A stretch of 64,000 nucleotides of DNA from Osmia lignaria lignaria (GCF_051020975.1 NC_135032.1:5766001-5830000); one strand, 5' to 3'; shown: positions 13,377 through 26,254, counted from the stretch's first letter. Notes: generated from the letters alone by a model not told the origin. Numbers and translations are program-made.

Positions 13377-14020
13377 TGGCAGATTTATCTCAAGGGAAGG
13401 GGCCTGACGGACATATTTCGAGATATTTCTTCTTCTTGTTGTTCTTCTTCTGCACAGCTAAGCTGGAAGTGGCATTTGCGGCTCGCACTAGTGCAGAGTT
13501 ATCTCAAAGAAAGGGGCCACGGTGTTTCTGTATCTCTATTATGTTGGTGCGGCTTCGTAACTTTTAAATATCTTGATATATCTCGAGAACTACGCATCTG
13601 ATCAAAAAATATCATACTACATAAAAAGTAGGATACTTAATTCTCTACAAGAAAGGTCTCTTAACATTTTGCCATAGCTCGCTTCGTTTTCGAGGTATTT
13701 GCAGATTTATCTCAAGGGAAGGGGCCTGACGGACATATTTCGAGATATTTCTTCTTCTTGTTGTTCTTCTTCTGCACAGCTAAGCTGGAAGTGGCATTTG
13801 CAGCTCGCAATAGTGCATAGTTATCTCAAAGAAAGGGGCCACGGTGTTTCTGTATCTCTATTATGTTGGTGCGGCTTCGGAACTTTTAAATATCTTGATA
13901 TATCTCGAGAACTACGCATCTGATCAAAAAATATCATAGAACATAAAAAGTAGGAAACTTAATTCTCTACAAGAAAGGTCTCTTAACATTTTGCCATAGC
14001 TCGCTTCGTTTCCGAGATAT
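13377..14020 (+). repeat. Two-monomer marker module, copy 3 (U42-U43)
   Basis: Same module, with CATACTAC instead of CATACTGC. It is followed by U44, a CTTATTGTTG monomer with the ACTTTAAAATATC tail, so its right-hand neighbour differs from those of copies 1 and 2. Confidence 0.85.
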
Positions 14021-14664
14021 TTGCAGATTTATCTCAAGGGAAGGGGCCTGACGGACATATTTCGAGATATTTCTTCTTATTGTTGTTCTTCTTCTGCACA
14101 GCTAAGCTGGAAGTGGCATTTGCAGCTCGCAATAGTGCAGAGTTATCTCAAAGAAAGGGGCCACGGTGTTTCTGTATCTCTATTATGTTGGTGCAGCTTC
14201 GGAACTTTAAAATATCTTGATATATCTCGAGAACTACGCATCTGATCAAAAAATATCATGGAACATAAAAAGTAGAAAACTTAATTCTCTACAAAAAAGG
14301 TCTCTTAACATTTTGCCATAGCTCGCTTCGTTTCCGAGATATTTGCAGATTTATCTCAAGGGAAGGGGCCTGACGGACATATTTCGAGATATTTCTTCTT
14401 CTTGTTGTTCTTCTTCTGCACAGCTAAGCTGGAAGTGGCATTTGCAGCTCGCAATAGTGCATAGTTATCTCAAAGAAAGGGGCCACGGTGTTTCTGTATC
14501 TCTATTATGTTGGTGCGGCTTCGGAACTTTTAAATATCTTGATATATCTCGAGAGCTAGGCATCTGATCAAAAAATATCATAGAACATAAAAAGTAGGAA
14601 ACTTAATTCCCTACAAAAAAGGTCTCTTAACATTTTGCCATAGCTCGCTTCGTTTCCGAGATAT

Positions 14665-14986
14665 TTGCAGATATATCTCAAGGGAAGGGGCCTAACGGAC
14701 ATATTTCGTGTTATTTCTCCTTCTTGTTGTTCTTCTTCTGCACATCTAAGCTGGAAGTGGCATTTGCAGCTCGCAATAGTGCAGAGTTATCTCAAAGAAA
14801 GCGGCCACGGTGTTTCTGTACCTCTATTATGTTGGTGCAGCTTCGGAACTTTTATATATCTTGATATATCTCGAGATCTACGCATCTGATCAAAAAATAT
14901 CATAGAACATGAAAAGTAGGAAACTTAATTCTCTACAAAAAAGGTCTCTTAACATTTTGCCATAGCTCGCTTCGTTTCCGAGATAT
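14665..14986 (+). repeat. Hybrid monomer U46
   Basis: The left part carries CCTAACGGAC and CGTGTTATTTC, as in U7, U17, U22 and U33. The right part carries CACATCTAAG, GCGGCC, TACCTC and GTGCAGC, the linked set of U1-type monomers. The switch lies between about positions 55 and 78 of the monomer. This fits exchange or conversion between two monomer types. Confidence 0.7.
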
Positions 14987-15630
14987 TGGCAGATTTATCT
15001 CAAGGGAAGGGGCCTGACGGACATATTTCGAGATATTTCTTCTTCTTGTTGTTCTTCTTCTGCACAGCTAAGCTGGAAGTGGCATTTGCGGCTCGCACTA
15101 GTGCAGAGTTATCTCAAAGAAAGGGGCCACGGTGTTTCTGTATCTCTATTATGTTGGTGCGGCTTCGTAACTTTTAAATATCTTGATATATCTCGAGAAC
15201 TACGCATCTGATCAAAAAATATCATACTACATAAAAAGTAGGAAACTTAATTCTCTACAAGAAAGGTCTCTTAACATTTTGCCATAGCTCGCTTCGTTTT
15301 CGAGGTATTTGCAGATTTATCTCAAGGGAAGGGGCCTGACGGACATATTTCGAGATATTTCTTCTTCTTGTTGTTCTTCTTCTGCACAGCTAAGCTGGAA
15401 GTGGCATTTGCAGCTCGCAATAGTGCATAGTTATCTCAAAGAAAGGGGCCACGGTGTTTCTGTATCTCTATTATGTTGGTGCGGCTTCGGAACTTTTAAA
15501 TATCTTGATATATCTCGAGAACTACGCATCTGATCAAAAAATATCATAGAACATAAAAAGTAGGAAACTTAATTCTCTACAAAAAAGGTCTCTTAACATT
15601 ATGCCATAGCTCGCTTCGTTTCCGAGATAT
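14987..15630 (+). repeat. Two-monomer marker module, copy 4 (U47-U48)
   Basis: Same module with CATACTAC, five monomers after copy 3. It follows the hybrid monomer U46 and precedes U49, which starts TTTGCTGATT, a variant otherwise seen in U55. Confidence 0.85.
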
Positions 15631-17884
15631 TTGCTGATTTATCTCAAGGGAAGGGGCCTGACGGACATATTTCGAGATATTTCTTCTTCTTGTTGTTCTT
15701 CTTCTGCACAGCTAAACTGGAAGTGGCATTTCCAGCTCGCAATAGTGCATTGTTATCTCAAAGAATGGGGCCACGGTGTTTCTGTATCTCTATTATGTTG
15801 GTGCGGCTTCGGATCTTTTAAATATCTCGATATATCTCGAAAACTACGCTTCTGATCAAGAAATATCATAGAACATAAATTGTAGGAAACATAATTCTCT
15901 ACAAAAAAGGTCTCTTAACATTTTGCCATAGCTCGCTTCGTTTCCGAGATATTTGCAGATTTATCTCAAGGGAAGGGGCCTGACGGACATATTTCGAGAT
16001 ATTTCTTCTTCTTGTTGTTCTTCTTCTGCACAGCTAAGCTGGAAGTGGCATTTGCAGCTCGCAATAGTGCAGAGTTATCTCAAAGAAAGGGTCCACGGTG
16101 TTTCTGTATCTCTATTATGTTGGTGCGGCTTCGGAACTTTTAAATATCTTGATATATCTCGAGAACTACGCATCTAATCAAAAAATATCATAGAACATAA
16201 AAAGTAGGAAACTTAATTCTCTACAAGAAAGGTCTCTTAACATTTTGCCATAGCTCGCTTCGTTTCCGAGATATTTGCAGATTTATCTCAAGGGATGGGG
16301 CCTGACGGACATATTTCCAGATATTTCTTCTTCTTGTTGTTCTTCTTCTGCACATCTAACCTGGAAGTGGCATTTGCAGCTCGCAACAGTGCAGAGTTAT
16401 CTCAAAGAAAGCGGTCACGGTGTTTCTGTACCTCTATTATGTTGGTGCAGCTTCGGAACTTTTAAATATCTTGATATATCTCGAGATCTACGCATCTGAT
16501 CAAAAAATATCATAGAACATAAAAAGTAGGAAACTTAATTCTCTACAAAAAAGGTCTCTTGACATTTTGCCATAGCTGGCTTCGTTTCCGAGATATTGGC
16601 AGATTTATCTCAAGGGAAGGGGCCTGACGGACATATTTCGAGATATTTCTTCTTCTTGTTGTTCTTCTTCTGCACAGCTAAGCTGGAAGTGGCATTTGCA
16701 GCTCGCAATAGTGCATAGTTATCTCAAAGAAAGGGGCCACGGTGTTTCTGTATCTCTATTATGTTGGTGCGGCTTCGGAACTTTTAAATATCTTGATATA
16801 TCTCGAGAACTACGCATCTGATCAAAAAATATCATACAACATAAAAAGTAGGAAACTTAATTCTCTACAAAAAAGGTCTCTTAACATTTTGCCATAGCTC
16901 GCTTCGTTTCCGAGATATTTGCAGATTTATCTCAAGGGAAGGGGCCTAACGGACATATTTCGTGATATTTCTTCTTCTTGTTGTTCTTCTTCTGCACAGC
17001 TAAGCTGGAAGTGGCATTTGCGGCTCGCACTAGTGCAGAGTTATCTCAAAGAAAGGGGCCACGGTGTTTCTGTATCTCTATTATGTTGGTGCGGCTTCGG
17101 AACTTTTAAATATCTTGATATATCTCGAGAACTACGCATCTGATCAAAAAATATCATAGAACATAAAAAGTAGGAAACTTAATTCTCTACAAAAAAGGTC
17201 TCTTAACATTTTGCCATAGCTCGCTTCGTTTCCGAGATATTTGCAGATTTATCTCGAGGGAAGGGGCCTGACGGACATATTTTGAGATATTTCTTCTTCT
17301 TGTTGTTCTTCTTCTGCACAGCTAAGCTGGAAGTGGCTTTTGCGGCTCGCACTAGTGCAGAGTTATCTCAAAGAAAGGGGCCACGGTGTTTCTGTATCTC
17401 TATTATGTTGGTGCGGCTTCGGAACTTTTAAATATCTCGATATATCTCGAGAACTACGCATCTGATCAAAAAATATCATAGAACATAAAAAGTAGGAAAC
17501 TTAATTCTCTACAAAAAAGGTCTCTTAACATTATGCCATAGCTCGCTTCGTTTCCGAGATATTTGCTGATTTATCTCAAGGGAAGGGGCCTGACGGACAT
17601 ATTTCGAGATATTTCTTCTTCTTGTTGTTCTTCTTCTGCACAGCTAAACTGGAAGTGGCATTTCCAGCTCGCAATAGTGCAGAGTTATCTCAAAGAAAGG
17701 GTCCACGGTGTTTCTGTATCTCTATTATGTTGGTGCGGCTTCGGAACTTTTAAATATCTTGATATATCTCGAGAACTACGCATCTGATCAAAAAATATCA
17801 TAGAACATGAAAAGTAGGAAACTTAATTCTCTACAAAAAAGGTCTCTTAACATTTTGCCATAGCTCGCTTCGTTTCCGAGATAT

Positions 17885-18528
17885 TGGCAGATTTATCTCA
17901 AGGGAAGGGGCCTGACGGACATATTTCGAGATATTTCTTCTTCTTGTTGTTCTTCTTCTGCACAGCTAAGCTGGAAGTGGCATTTGCGGCTCGCACTAGT
18001 GCAGAGTTATCTCAAAGAAAGGGGCCACGGTGTTTCTGTATCTCTATTATGTTGGTGCGGCTTCGTAACTTTTAAATATCTTGATATATCTCGAGAACTA
18101 CGCATCTGATCAAAAAATATCATACTACATAAAAAGTAGGAAACTTAATTCTCTACAAGAAAGGTCCCTTAACATTTTGCCATAGCTCGCTTCGTTTTCG
18201 AGGTATTTGCAGATTTATCTCAAGGGAAGGGGCCTGACGGACATATTTCGAGATATTTCTTCTTCTTGTTGTTCTTCTTCTGCACAGCTAAGCTGGAAGT
18301 GGCATTTGCAGCTCGCAATAGTGCATAGTTATCTCAAAGAAAGGGGCCACGGTGTTTCTGTATCTCTATTATGTTGGTGCGGCTTCGGAACTTTTAAATA
18401 TCTTGATATATCTCGAGAACTACGCATCTGATCAAAAAATATCATAGAACATAAAAAGTAGGAAACTTAATTCTCTACAAAAAAGGTCTCTTAACATTTT
18501 GCCATAGCTCACTTCGTTTCCGAGATAT
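17885..18528 (+). repeat. Two-monomer marker module, copy 5 (U56-U57)
   Basis: Same module with CATACTAC, nine monomers after copy 4. U55, just before it, starts TTTGCTGATT like U49. This is the last occurrence before domain II. Confidence 0.85.
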
Positions 18529-19494
18529 TTGCAGATTTATCTCAAGGGAAGGGGCCTAACGGACATATTTCGTGATATTTCTTCTTCTTGTTGTTCTTCT
18601 TCTGCACAGCTAAACTGGAAGTGGCATTTCCAGCTCGCAATAGTGCAGAGTTATCTCAAAGAAAGGGGCCACGGTGTTTCTGTATCTCTATTATGTTGGT
18701 GCGGCTTCGGAACTTTTAAATATCTTGATATATCTCGAGAACTACGCATCTGATCAAAAAATATCATAGAACATAAAAAGTAGGAAACTTAATTCTCTAC
18801 AAATAAAGTCTCTTAACATTTTGCCTTAGCTCGCTTCGTTTCCGAGATATTTGCAGATTTATCTCAAGGGAAGGGGCCTGAGGGACATATGTGGAGATAT
18901 TTCTTCTTCTTGTTGTTCTTCTTCTGCACAGCTAAGCTGGAAGTGGCATTTGCGGCCCGCACTAGTGCAGAGTTATCTCAAAGAAAGGGGCCACGGTGTT
19001 TCTGTATCTCTATTATGTTGGTGCGGCTTCGGAACTTTTAAATATCTCGATATATCTCGAAAACTACGCTTCTGATCAAAAAATATCATAGAACATAACT
19101 TGTAGGAGACATAATTCTCTACAAAAAAGGTCTCTTAACATTTTGCCATAGCTCGCTTCGTTTCCGAGATATATGCAGATTTATCTCAAGGGAAGGGGCC
19201 TGACGGACATATTTCGAGATATTTCTTCTTCTTGTTGTTCTTCTTCTGCACAGCTAAGCTGGAAGTGGCATTTGCAGCTCGCAATAGTGCAGAGTTATCT
19301 CAAAGAAAGGGGCCACGGTGTTTCTGTATCTCTATTATGTTGGTGCGGCTTCGGAACTTTTAAATATCTCGATATATCGCGAAAACTACGCTTCTGATCA
19401 AAAAATATCATAGAACATAACTTGTAGGAGACATAATTCTCTACAAAAAAGGTCTCTTAACATTTTGCCATAGCTCGCTTCGTTTCCGAGATAT
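18529..19494 (+). repeat. Three-monomer block U58-U60, related to the 6-monomer family
   Basis: U58-U60 match U63-U65 in order, five monomers to the right. U58 has the CTAAACTGG body and an AAATAAAGTC tail, U59 has GAGGGACATATGTGG with GCGGCCCGC, and U60 has a GATATATGCAG start with a CTTGTAGGAGAC tail. U60 has ATATATCGCGAAAAC, shared with U71 but not U65. Confidence 0.8.
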
Positions 19495-19816
19495 TTGCAG
19501 ATATATCTCAAGGGAAGGGGCCTAACGGACATATTTCGTGATATTTCTTCTTCTTGTTGTTCTTCTTCTGCACAGCTAAGCTGGAAGTGGCATTTGCGGC
19601 TCGCACTAGTGCAGAGTTATCTCAAAGAAAGGGGCCACGGTGTTTCTGTATCTCTATTATGTTGGTGCGGCTTCGGAACTTTTAAATATCTTGATATATC
19701 TGGAGAACTACGCATCTGATCAAAAAATATCATAGAACATAAAAAGTAGGAAACTTAATTCTCTACAAAAAAGGTCTCTTAACATTTTGCCATAGCTCGC
19801 TTGGTTTCCGAGATAT

Positions 19817-21748
19817 TTGCAGATTTATCTCGAGGGAAGGGGCCTGACGGACATATTTCGAGATATTTCTTCTTCTTGTTGTTCTTCTTCTGCACAGCTA
19901 AGCTGGAAGTGGCTTTTGCGGCTCGCACTAGTGCAGAGTTATCTCAAAGAAAGGGGCCACGGTGTTTCTGTATCTCTATTATGTTGGTGCGGCTTCGGAA
20001 CTTTTAAATATCTCGATATATCTCGAGAACTACGCATCTGATCAAAAAATATCATAGAACATAAAAAGTAGGAAACTTAATTCTCTACAAAAAAGGTCTC
20101 TTAACATTTTGCCATAGCTCGCTTCGTTTCCGAGATATTTGCATATTTATCTCAAGGGAAGGGGCCTGACGGACATATTTCGAGATATTTCTTCTTCTTG
20201 TTGTTCTTCTTCTGCACAGCTAAACTGGAAGTGGCATTTCCAGCTCGCAATAGTGCAGAGTTATCTCAAAGAAAGGGGCCACGGTGTTTCTGTATCTCTA
20301 TTATGTTGGTGCGGCTTCGGAACTTTTAAATATCTTGATATATCTCGAGAACTACGCATCTGATCAAAAAATATCATAGAACATAAAAAGTAGGAAACTT
20401 AATTCTCTACAAATAAAGTCTCTTAACATTTTGCCTTAACTGGCTTCGTTTCCGAGATATTTGCAGATTTATCTCAAGGGAAGGGGCCTGAGGGACATAT
20501 GTGGAGATATTTCTTCTTCTTGTTGTTCTTCTTCTGCACAGCTAAGCTGGAAGTGGCATTTGCGGCCCGCACTAGTGCAGAGTTATCTCAAAGAAAGGGG
20601 CCACGGTGTTTCTGTATCTCTATTATGTTGGTGCGGCTTCGGAACTTTTAAATATCTCGATATATCTCGAAAACTACGCTTCTGATCAAAAAATATCATA
20701 GAACATAACTTGTAGGAGACATAATTCTCTACAAAAAAGGTCTCTTAACATTTTGCCATAGCTCGCTTCGTTTCCGAGATATATGCAGATTTATCTCAAG
20801 GGAAGGGGCCTGACGGACATATTTCGAGATATTTCTTCTTCTTGTTGTTCTTCTTCTGCACAGCTAAGCTGGAAGTGGCATTTGCAGCTCGCAATAGTGC
20901 AGAGTTATCTCAAAGAAAGGGGCCACGGTGTTTCTGTATCTCTATTATGTTGGTGCGGCTTCGGAACTTTTAAATATCTCGATATATCTCGAAAACTACG
21001 CTTCTGATCAAAAAATATCATAGAACATAACTTGTAGGAGACATAATTCTCTACAAAAAAGGTCTCTTAACATTTTGCCATAGCTCGCTTCGTTTCCGAG
21101 ATATTTGCAGATATATCTCAAAGGAAGGGGCCTGACGGACATATTTCGAGATATATCTTCTTCTTGTTGTTCTTCTTCTGCACAGCTAAACTGGAAGTGG
21201 CATTTCCAGCTCGCAATAGTGCAGAGTTATCTGAAAGAAAGGGGCCACGGTGTTTCTGTATCTCGATTATGTTGGTGCGGCTTCGGAACTTTTAAATATC
21301 TTGATATATCTCGAGAACTACGCATCTGATCAAAAAATATCATAGAACATGAAAGGTAGGAAACTTAATTCTCTACAAAAAAGGTCTCTTAACATTTTGC
21401 CATAGCTCGCTTCGTTTCCGAGATATTTGCAGATTTATCTCAAGGGAAGGGGCCTGACGGACATATTTCGAGATATTTCTTCTTCTTGTTGTTCTTCTTC
21501 TGCACAGCTAAGCTGGAAGTGGCATTTGCGGCTCGCACTAGTGCAGAGTTATCTCAAAGAAAGGGTCCACGGTGTTTCTGTATCTCTATTATGTTGGTGC
21601 GGCTTCGGAACTTTTAAATATCTTGGTATATCTCGAGAACTACGCATCTGATCAAAAAATATCATAGAACATAAAAAGTACGAAACTTAATTCTCTACAA
21701 AAAAGGTCTCTTAACATTTTGCCATAGCTCGCTTGGTTTCCGAGATAT
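19817..21748 (+). repeat. 6-monomer higher-order unit, copy 1 (U62-U67)
   Basis: Six monomers (1932 bp) with distinct markers: U62 GTGGCTTTTGCGG, U63 TTGCATATTTATC, U64 GAGGGACATATGTGG, U65 GATATATGCAG, U66 CTCAAAGGAAGG with TCTCGATTATG and CATGAAAGG, U67 AAAGGGTCC with CTTGGTATATC and AGTACGAAAC. The set repeats directly in U68-U73 with few differences. Confidence 0.9.
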
Positions 21749-23680
21749 ATGCAGATTTATCTCAAGGGAAGGGGCCTGACGGACATATTTCGAGATATTT
21801 CTTCTTCTTGTTGTTCTTCTTCTGCACAGCTAAGCTGGAAGTGGCTTTTGCGGCTCGCACTAGTGCAGAGTTATCTCAAAGAAAGGGGCCACGGTGTTTC
21901 TGTATCTCTATTATGTTGGTGCGGCTTCGGAACTTTTAAATATCTCGATATATCTCGAGAACTACGCATCTGATCAAAAAATATCATAGAACATAAAAAG
22001 TAGGAAACTTAATTCTCTACAAAAAAGGTCTCTTAACATTTTGCCATAGCTCGCTTCGTTTCCGAGATATTTGCATATTTATCTCAAGGGAAGGGGCCTG
22101 ACGGACATATTTCGAGATATTTCTTCTTCTTGTTGTTCTTCTTCTGCACAGCTAAACTGGAAGTGGCATTTCCAGCTCGCAATAGTGCAGAGTTATCTCA
22201 AAGAAAGGGGCCACGGTGTTTCTGTATCTCTATTATGTTGGTGCGGCTTCGGAACTTTTAAATATCTTGATATATCTCGAGAACTACGCATCTGATCAAA
22301 AAATATCATAGAACATAAAAAGTAGGAAACTTAATTCTCTACAAATAAAGTCTCTTAACATTTTGCCTTAACTGGCTTCGTTTCCGAGATATTTGCAGAT
22401 TTATCTCAAGGGAAGGGGCCTGAGGGACATATGTGGAGATATTTCTTCTTCTTGTTGTTCTTCTTCTGCACAGCTAAGCTGGAAGTGGCATTTGCGGCCC
22501 GCACTAGTGCAGAGTTATCTCAAAGAAAGGGGCCACGGTGTTTCTGTATCTCTATTATGTTGGTGCGGCTTCGGAACTTTTAAATATCTCGATATATCTC
22601 GAAAACTACGCTTCTGATCAAAAAATATCATAGAACATAACTTGTAGGAGACATAATTCTCTACAAAAAAGGTCTCTTAACATTTTGCCATAGCTCGCTT
22701 CGTTTCCGAGATATATGCAGATTTATCTCAAGGGAAGGGGCCTGACGGACATATTTCGAGATATTTCTTCTTCTTGTTGTTCTTCTTCTGCACAGCTAAG
22801 CTGGAAGTGGCATTTGCAGCTCGCAATAGTGCAGAGTTATCTCAAAGAAAGGGGCCACGGTGTTTCTGTATCTCTATTATGTTGGTGCGGCTTCGGAACT
22901 TTTAAATATCTCGATATATCGCGAAAACTACGCTTCTGATCAAAAAATATCATAGAACATAACTTGTAGGAGACATAATTCTCTACAAAAAAGGTCTCTT
23001 AACATTTTGCCATAGCTCGCTTCGTTTCCGAGATATTTGCAGATATATCTCAAAGGAAGGGGCCTGACGGACATATTTCGAGATATATCTTCTTCTTGTT
23101 GTTCTTCTTCTGCACAGCTAAACTGGAAGTGGCATTTCCAGCTCGCAATAGTGCAGAGTTATCTGAAAGAAAGGGGCCACGGTGTTTCTGTATCTCGATT
23201 ATGTTGGTGCGGCTTCGGAACTTTTAAATATCTTGATATATCTCGAGAACTACGCATCTGATCAAAAAATATCATAGAACATGAAAGGTAGGAAACTTAA
23301 TTCTCTACAAAAAAGGTCTCTTAACATTTTGCCATAGCTCGCTTCGTTTCCGAGATATTTGCAGATTTATCTCAAGGGAAGGGGCCTGACGGACATATTT
23401 CGAGATATTTCTTCTTCTTGTTGTTCTTCTTCTGCACAGCTAAGCTGGAAGTGGCATTTGCGGCTCGCACTAGTGCAGAGTTATCTCAAAGAAAGGGTCC
23501 ACGGTGTTTCTGTATCTCTATTATGTTGGTGCGGCTTCGGAACTTTTAAATATCTTGGTATATCTCGAGAACTACGCATCTGATCAAAAAATATCATAGA
23601 ACATAAAAAGTACGAAACTTAATTCTCTACAAAAAAGGTCTCTTAACATTTTGCCATAGCTCGCTTGGTTTCCGAGATAT
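21749..23680 (+). repeat. 6-monomer higher-order unit, copy 2 (U68-U73)
   Basis: This is the second copy of U62-U67, offset 1932 bp. Differences seen by eye are the start of U68 (GATATATGCAG and CTCAAGGG, against GATATTTGCAG and CTCGAGGG in U62) and ATATATCGCG in U71 against ATATATCTCG in U65. U74 begins like U68 but then switches to GTGGCATTTGCGG with GCACAAG, so tandem identity ends near 23780. Confidence 0.9.
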
Positions 23681-24646
23681 ATGCAGATTTATCTCAAGGG
23701 AAGGGGCCTGACGGACATATTTCGAGATATTTCTTCTTCTTGTTGTTCTTCTTCTGCACAGCTAAGCTGGAAGTGGCATTTGCGGCTCGCACAAGTGCAG
23801 AGTTATCTCAAAGAAAGGGGCCACGGTGTTTCTGTATCTCTATTATGTTGGTGCGGCTTCGGAACTTTTAAATATCTTGATATATCTCGAGAACTACGCA
23901 TATGATCAAAAAATATCATAGAACATAAAAAGTAGGAAACTTAATTCTCTACAAGAAAGGTCTCTTAACATTTTGCCATAGCTCGCTTCGTTTCCGAGAT
24001 ATTTGCAGATTTATCTCGAGGGAAGGGGCCTGACGGACATATTTCGAGATATTTCTTCTTCTTGTTGTTCTTCTTCTGCACAGCTAAGCTGGAAGTGGCA
24101 TTTGCGGCTCGCACTAGTGCAGAGTTATCTGAAAGAAAGGGGCCACGGTGTTTCTGCATCTCTATTATGTTGGTGCGGCTTCGGCACTTTTAAATATCTC
24201 GATATATCTCGAAAACTACGCTTCTGATCAAAAAATATCATGGAACATAAATTGTAGGAAACATAATTCTCTACAAAAAAGGTCTCTTAACATTTTGCCA
24301 TAGCTCGTTTCGTTTCCGAGATATTTGCAGATATATATCAAGGGAAGGGGCCTGACGGACATATTTCGAGATATTTCTTCTTCTTGTTGTTCTTCTTCTG
24401 CACAGCTAAACTGGAAGTGGCGTTTCCAGCTCGCAATAGCGCAGAGTTATCTGAAAGAAAGGGGCCACGGTGTTTCTGTATCTCTATTATGTTGGTGCGG
24501 CTTCGGAACTTTTAAATATCTTGATATATCTCGAGAACTACGCATCTGATCAAAAAATATCATAGAACATAAAAAGTAGGAAACTTAATTCTCTACAAAT
24601 AAGGTCTCTTAACATTTTGCCATAGCTCGCTTCGTTTCCGAGATAT

Positions 24647-24967
24647 TGGAGATTTATCTCAAGGGAAGGGGCCTGACGGACATATTTCGAGATATATCTT
24701 CTTCTTGTTGTTCTTCTTCTGCACAGCTAAGCTGGAAGTGGCATTTGCAGCTCGCAATAGTGCAGAGTTATCTCAAAGAAAGGGGCCACGGTGTTTCTGT
24801 ATCTCTATTATGTTGGTGCGGCTTCGGAACTTTTAAATATCTTGATATATATCGAGAAGTACGCATCTGATCAAAAAATATCATAGAACATAGAAAGTAG
24901 GAAACTTAATTCTCTACAAAAAAGGTCTCTTAACATTTTGCCATAGCTCGCTTCGTTTCCGAGATAT
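24647..24967 (+). repeat. 321-bp monomer U77
   Basis: The junction reads GATATTGGAG instead of GATATTTGCAG, one base shorter. It also carries GAGATATATCTTC, GAGAAGTACGC and CATAGAAAGTAGG. All seven monomers with this junction share the first two variants, so they descend from one deletion. Confidence 0.92.
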
Positions 24968-25611
24968 TTGCAGATTTATCTCAAGGGAAGGGGCCTGACG
25001 GACATATTTCGAGATATTTCTTCTTCTTGTTGTTCTTCTTCTGCACAGCTAAGCTGGAAGTGGCATTTGCGGCTCGCACTAGTGCAGAGTTATCTCAAAG
25101 AAAGGGGCCACGGTGTTTCAGGATCTCTGTTATGTTGGTGCGGCTTCGGAACTTTTAAATATCTCGATATATCTCGAAAACTACGCTTCTGATCAAAAAA
25201 TATCATGGAACATAAATTGTAGGAAACATAAATCTCTACAAAAAAGGTCTCTTAACATTTTGCCATAGCTCGTTTCGTTTCCGAGATATTTGCAGATATA
25301 TATCAAGGGAAGGGGCCTGACGGACATATTTCGAGATATTTCTTCTTCTTGTTGTTCTTCTTCTGCACAGCTAAACTGGAAGTGGCGTTTCCAGCTCGCA
25401 ATAGCGCAGAGTTATCTGAAAGAAAGGGGCCACGGTGTTTCTGTATCTCTATTATGTTGGTGCGGCTTCGGAACTTTTAAATATCTTGATATATCTCGAG
25501 AACTACGCATCTGATCAAAAAATATCATAGAACATAAAAAGTAGGAAACTTAATTCTCTACAAATAAGGTCTCTTAACATTTTGCCATAGCTCGCTTCGT
25601 TTCCGAGATAT

Positions 25612-25932
25612 TGGAGATTTATCTCAAGGGAAGGGGCCTGACGGACATATTTCGAGATATATCTTCTTCTTGTTGTTCTTCTTCTGCACAGCTAAGCTGA
25701 AAGTGGCATTTGCAGCTCGCAATAGTGCAGAGTTATCTCAAAGAAAGGGGCCACGGTGTTTCTGTATCTCTATTATGTTGGTGCGGCTTCGGAACTTTTA
25801 AATATCTTGATATATCTCGAGAAGTACGCATCTGATCAAAAAATATCATAGAACATAGAAAGTAGGAAACTTAATTCTCTACAAAAAAGGTCTCTTAACA
25901 TTTTGCCATAGCTCGCTTCGTTTCCGAGATAT
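25612..25932 (+). repeat. 321-bp monomer U80
   Basis: Same GATATTGGAG lineage as U77, with a private GCTGAAAGTGG change that it shares only with U92. The change puts a TGA stop in the usual long frame. Confidence 0.92.
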
Positions 25933-26254
25933 TTGCAGATTTATCTCAAGGGAAGGGGCCTGACGGACATATTTCGAGATATTTCTTCTTCTTGTTGTTC
26001 TTCTTCTGCACAGCTAAGCTGGAAGTGGCATCTGCAGCTCGCAATAGTGCAGCGTTATCTCAAAGAAAGGGGCCACGGTGTTTCTGTATCTCTATTATGT
26101 TGGTGCGGCTTCGGAACTTTTAAATATCTTGATATATCTCGAGAACTACGCATCTGATCAAAAAATATCATAGAACATAAAAAGTAGGAAACTTAATTCT
26201 CTACAAAAAACTTCTCTTAACATTTTGCCATAGCTCGCTTCGTTTCCGAGATAT

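Larger units (their letters stand above)
1..18850 (+). repeat. Array domain I (variant-rich left part)
   Basis: Monomers U0 to U58 carry variants that I did not find, or found only rarely, further right. These are CACATCTAAG at 77-86, AAAGCGGCC at 134-142, TGTACCTC, GGTGCAGC, GCATAGTTAT at 117-126, CTTCGTAAC and TTGTTATTC. The CACATCTAAG, GCGGCC, TACCTC and GTGCAGC variants tend to travel together (U1, U4, U9, U12, U26, U28, U37, U39, U46, U51). No gene is present. The right edge is approximate and set by the first monomer of the next domain's 6-unit family. Confidence 0.7.
24325..25932 (+). repeat. 3-monomer repeat U76-U78 with partial repeat U79-U80
   Basis: U76 and U79 share ATATATATCAAGG, GTGGCGTTTCCAG and AATAGCGCAG. 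U77 and U80 are both 321-bp monomers. The offset is 965 bp (3 x 322 - 1). U81 then departs from U78. Confidence 0.82.
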
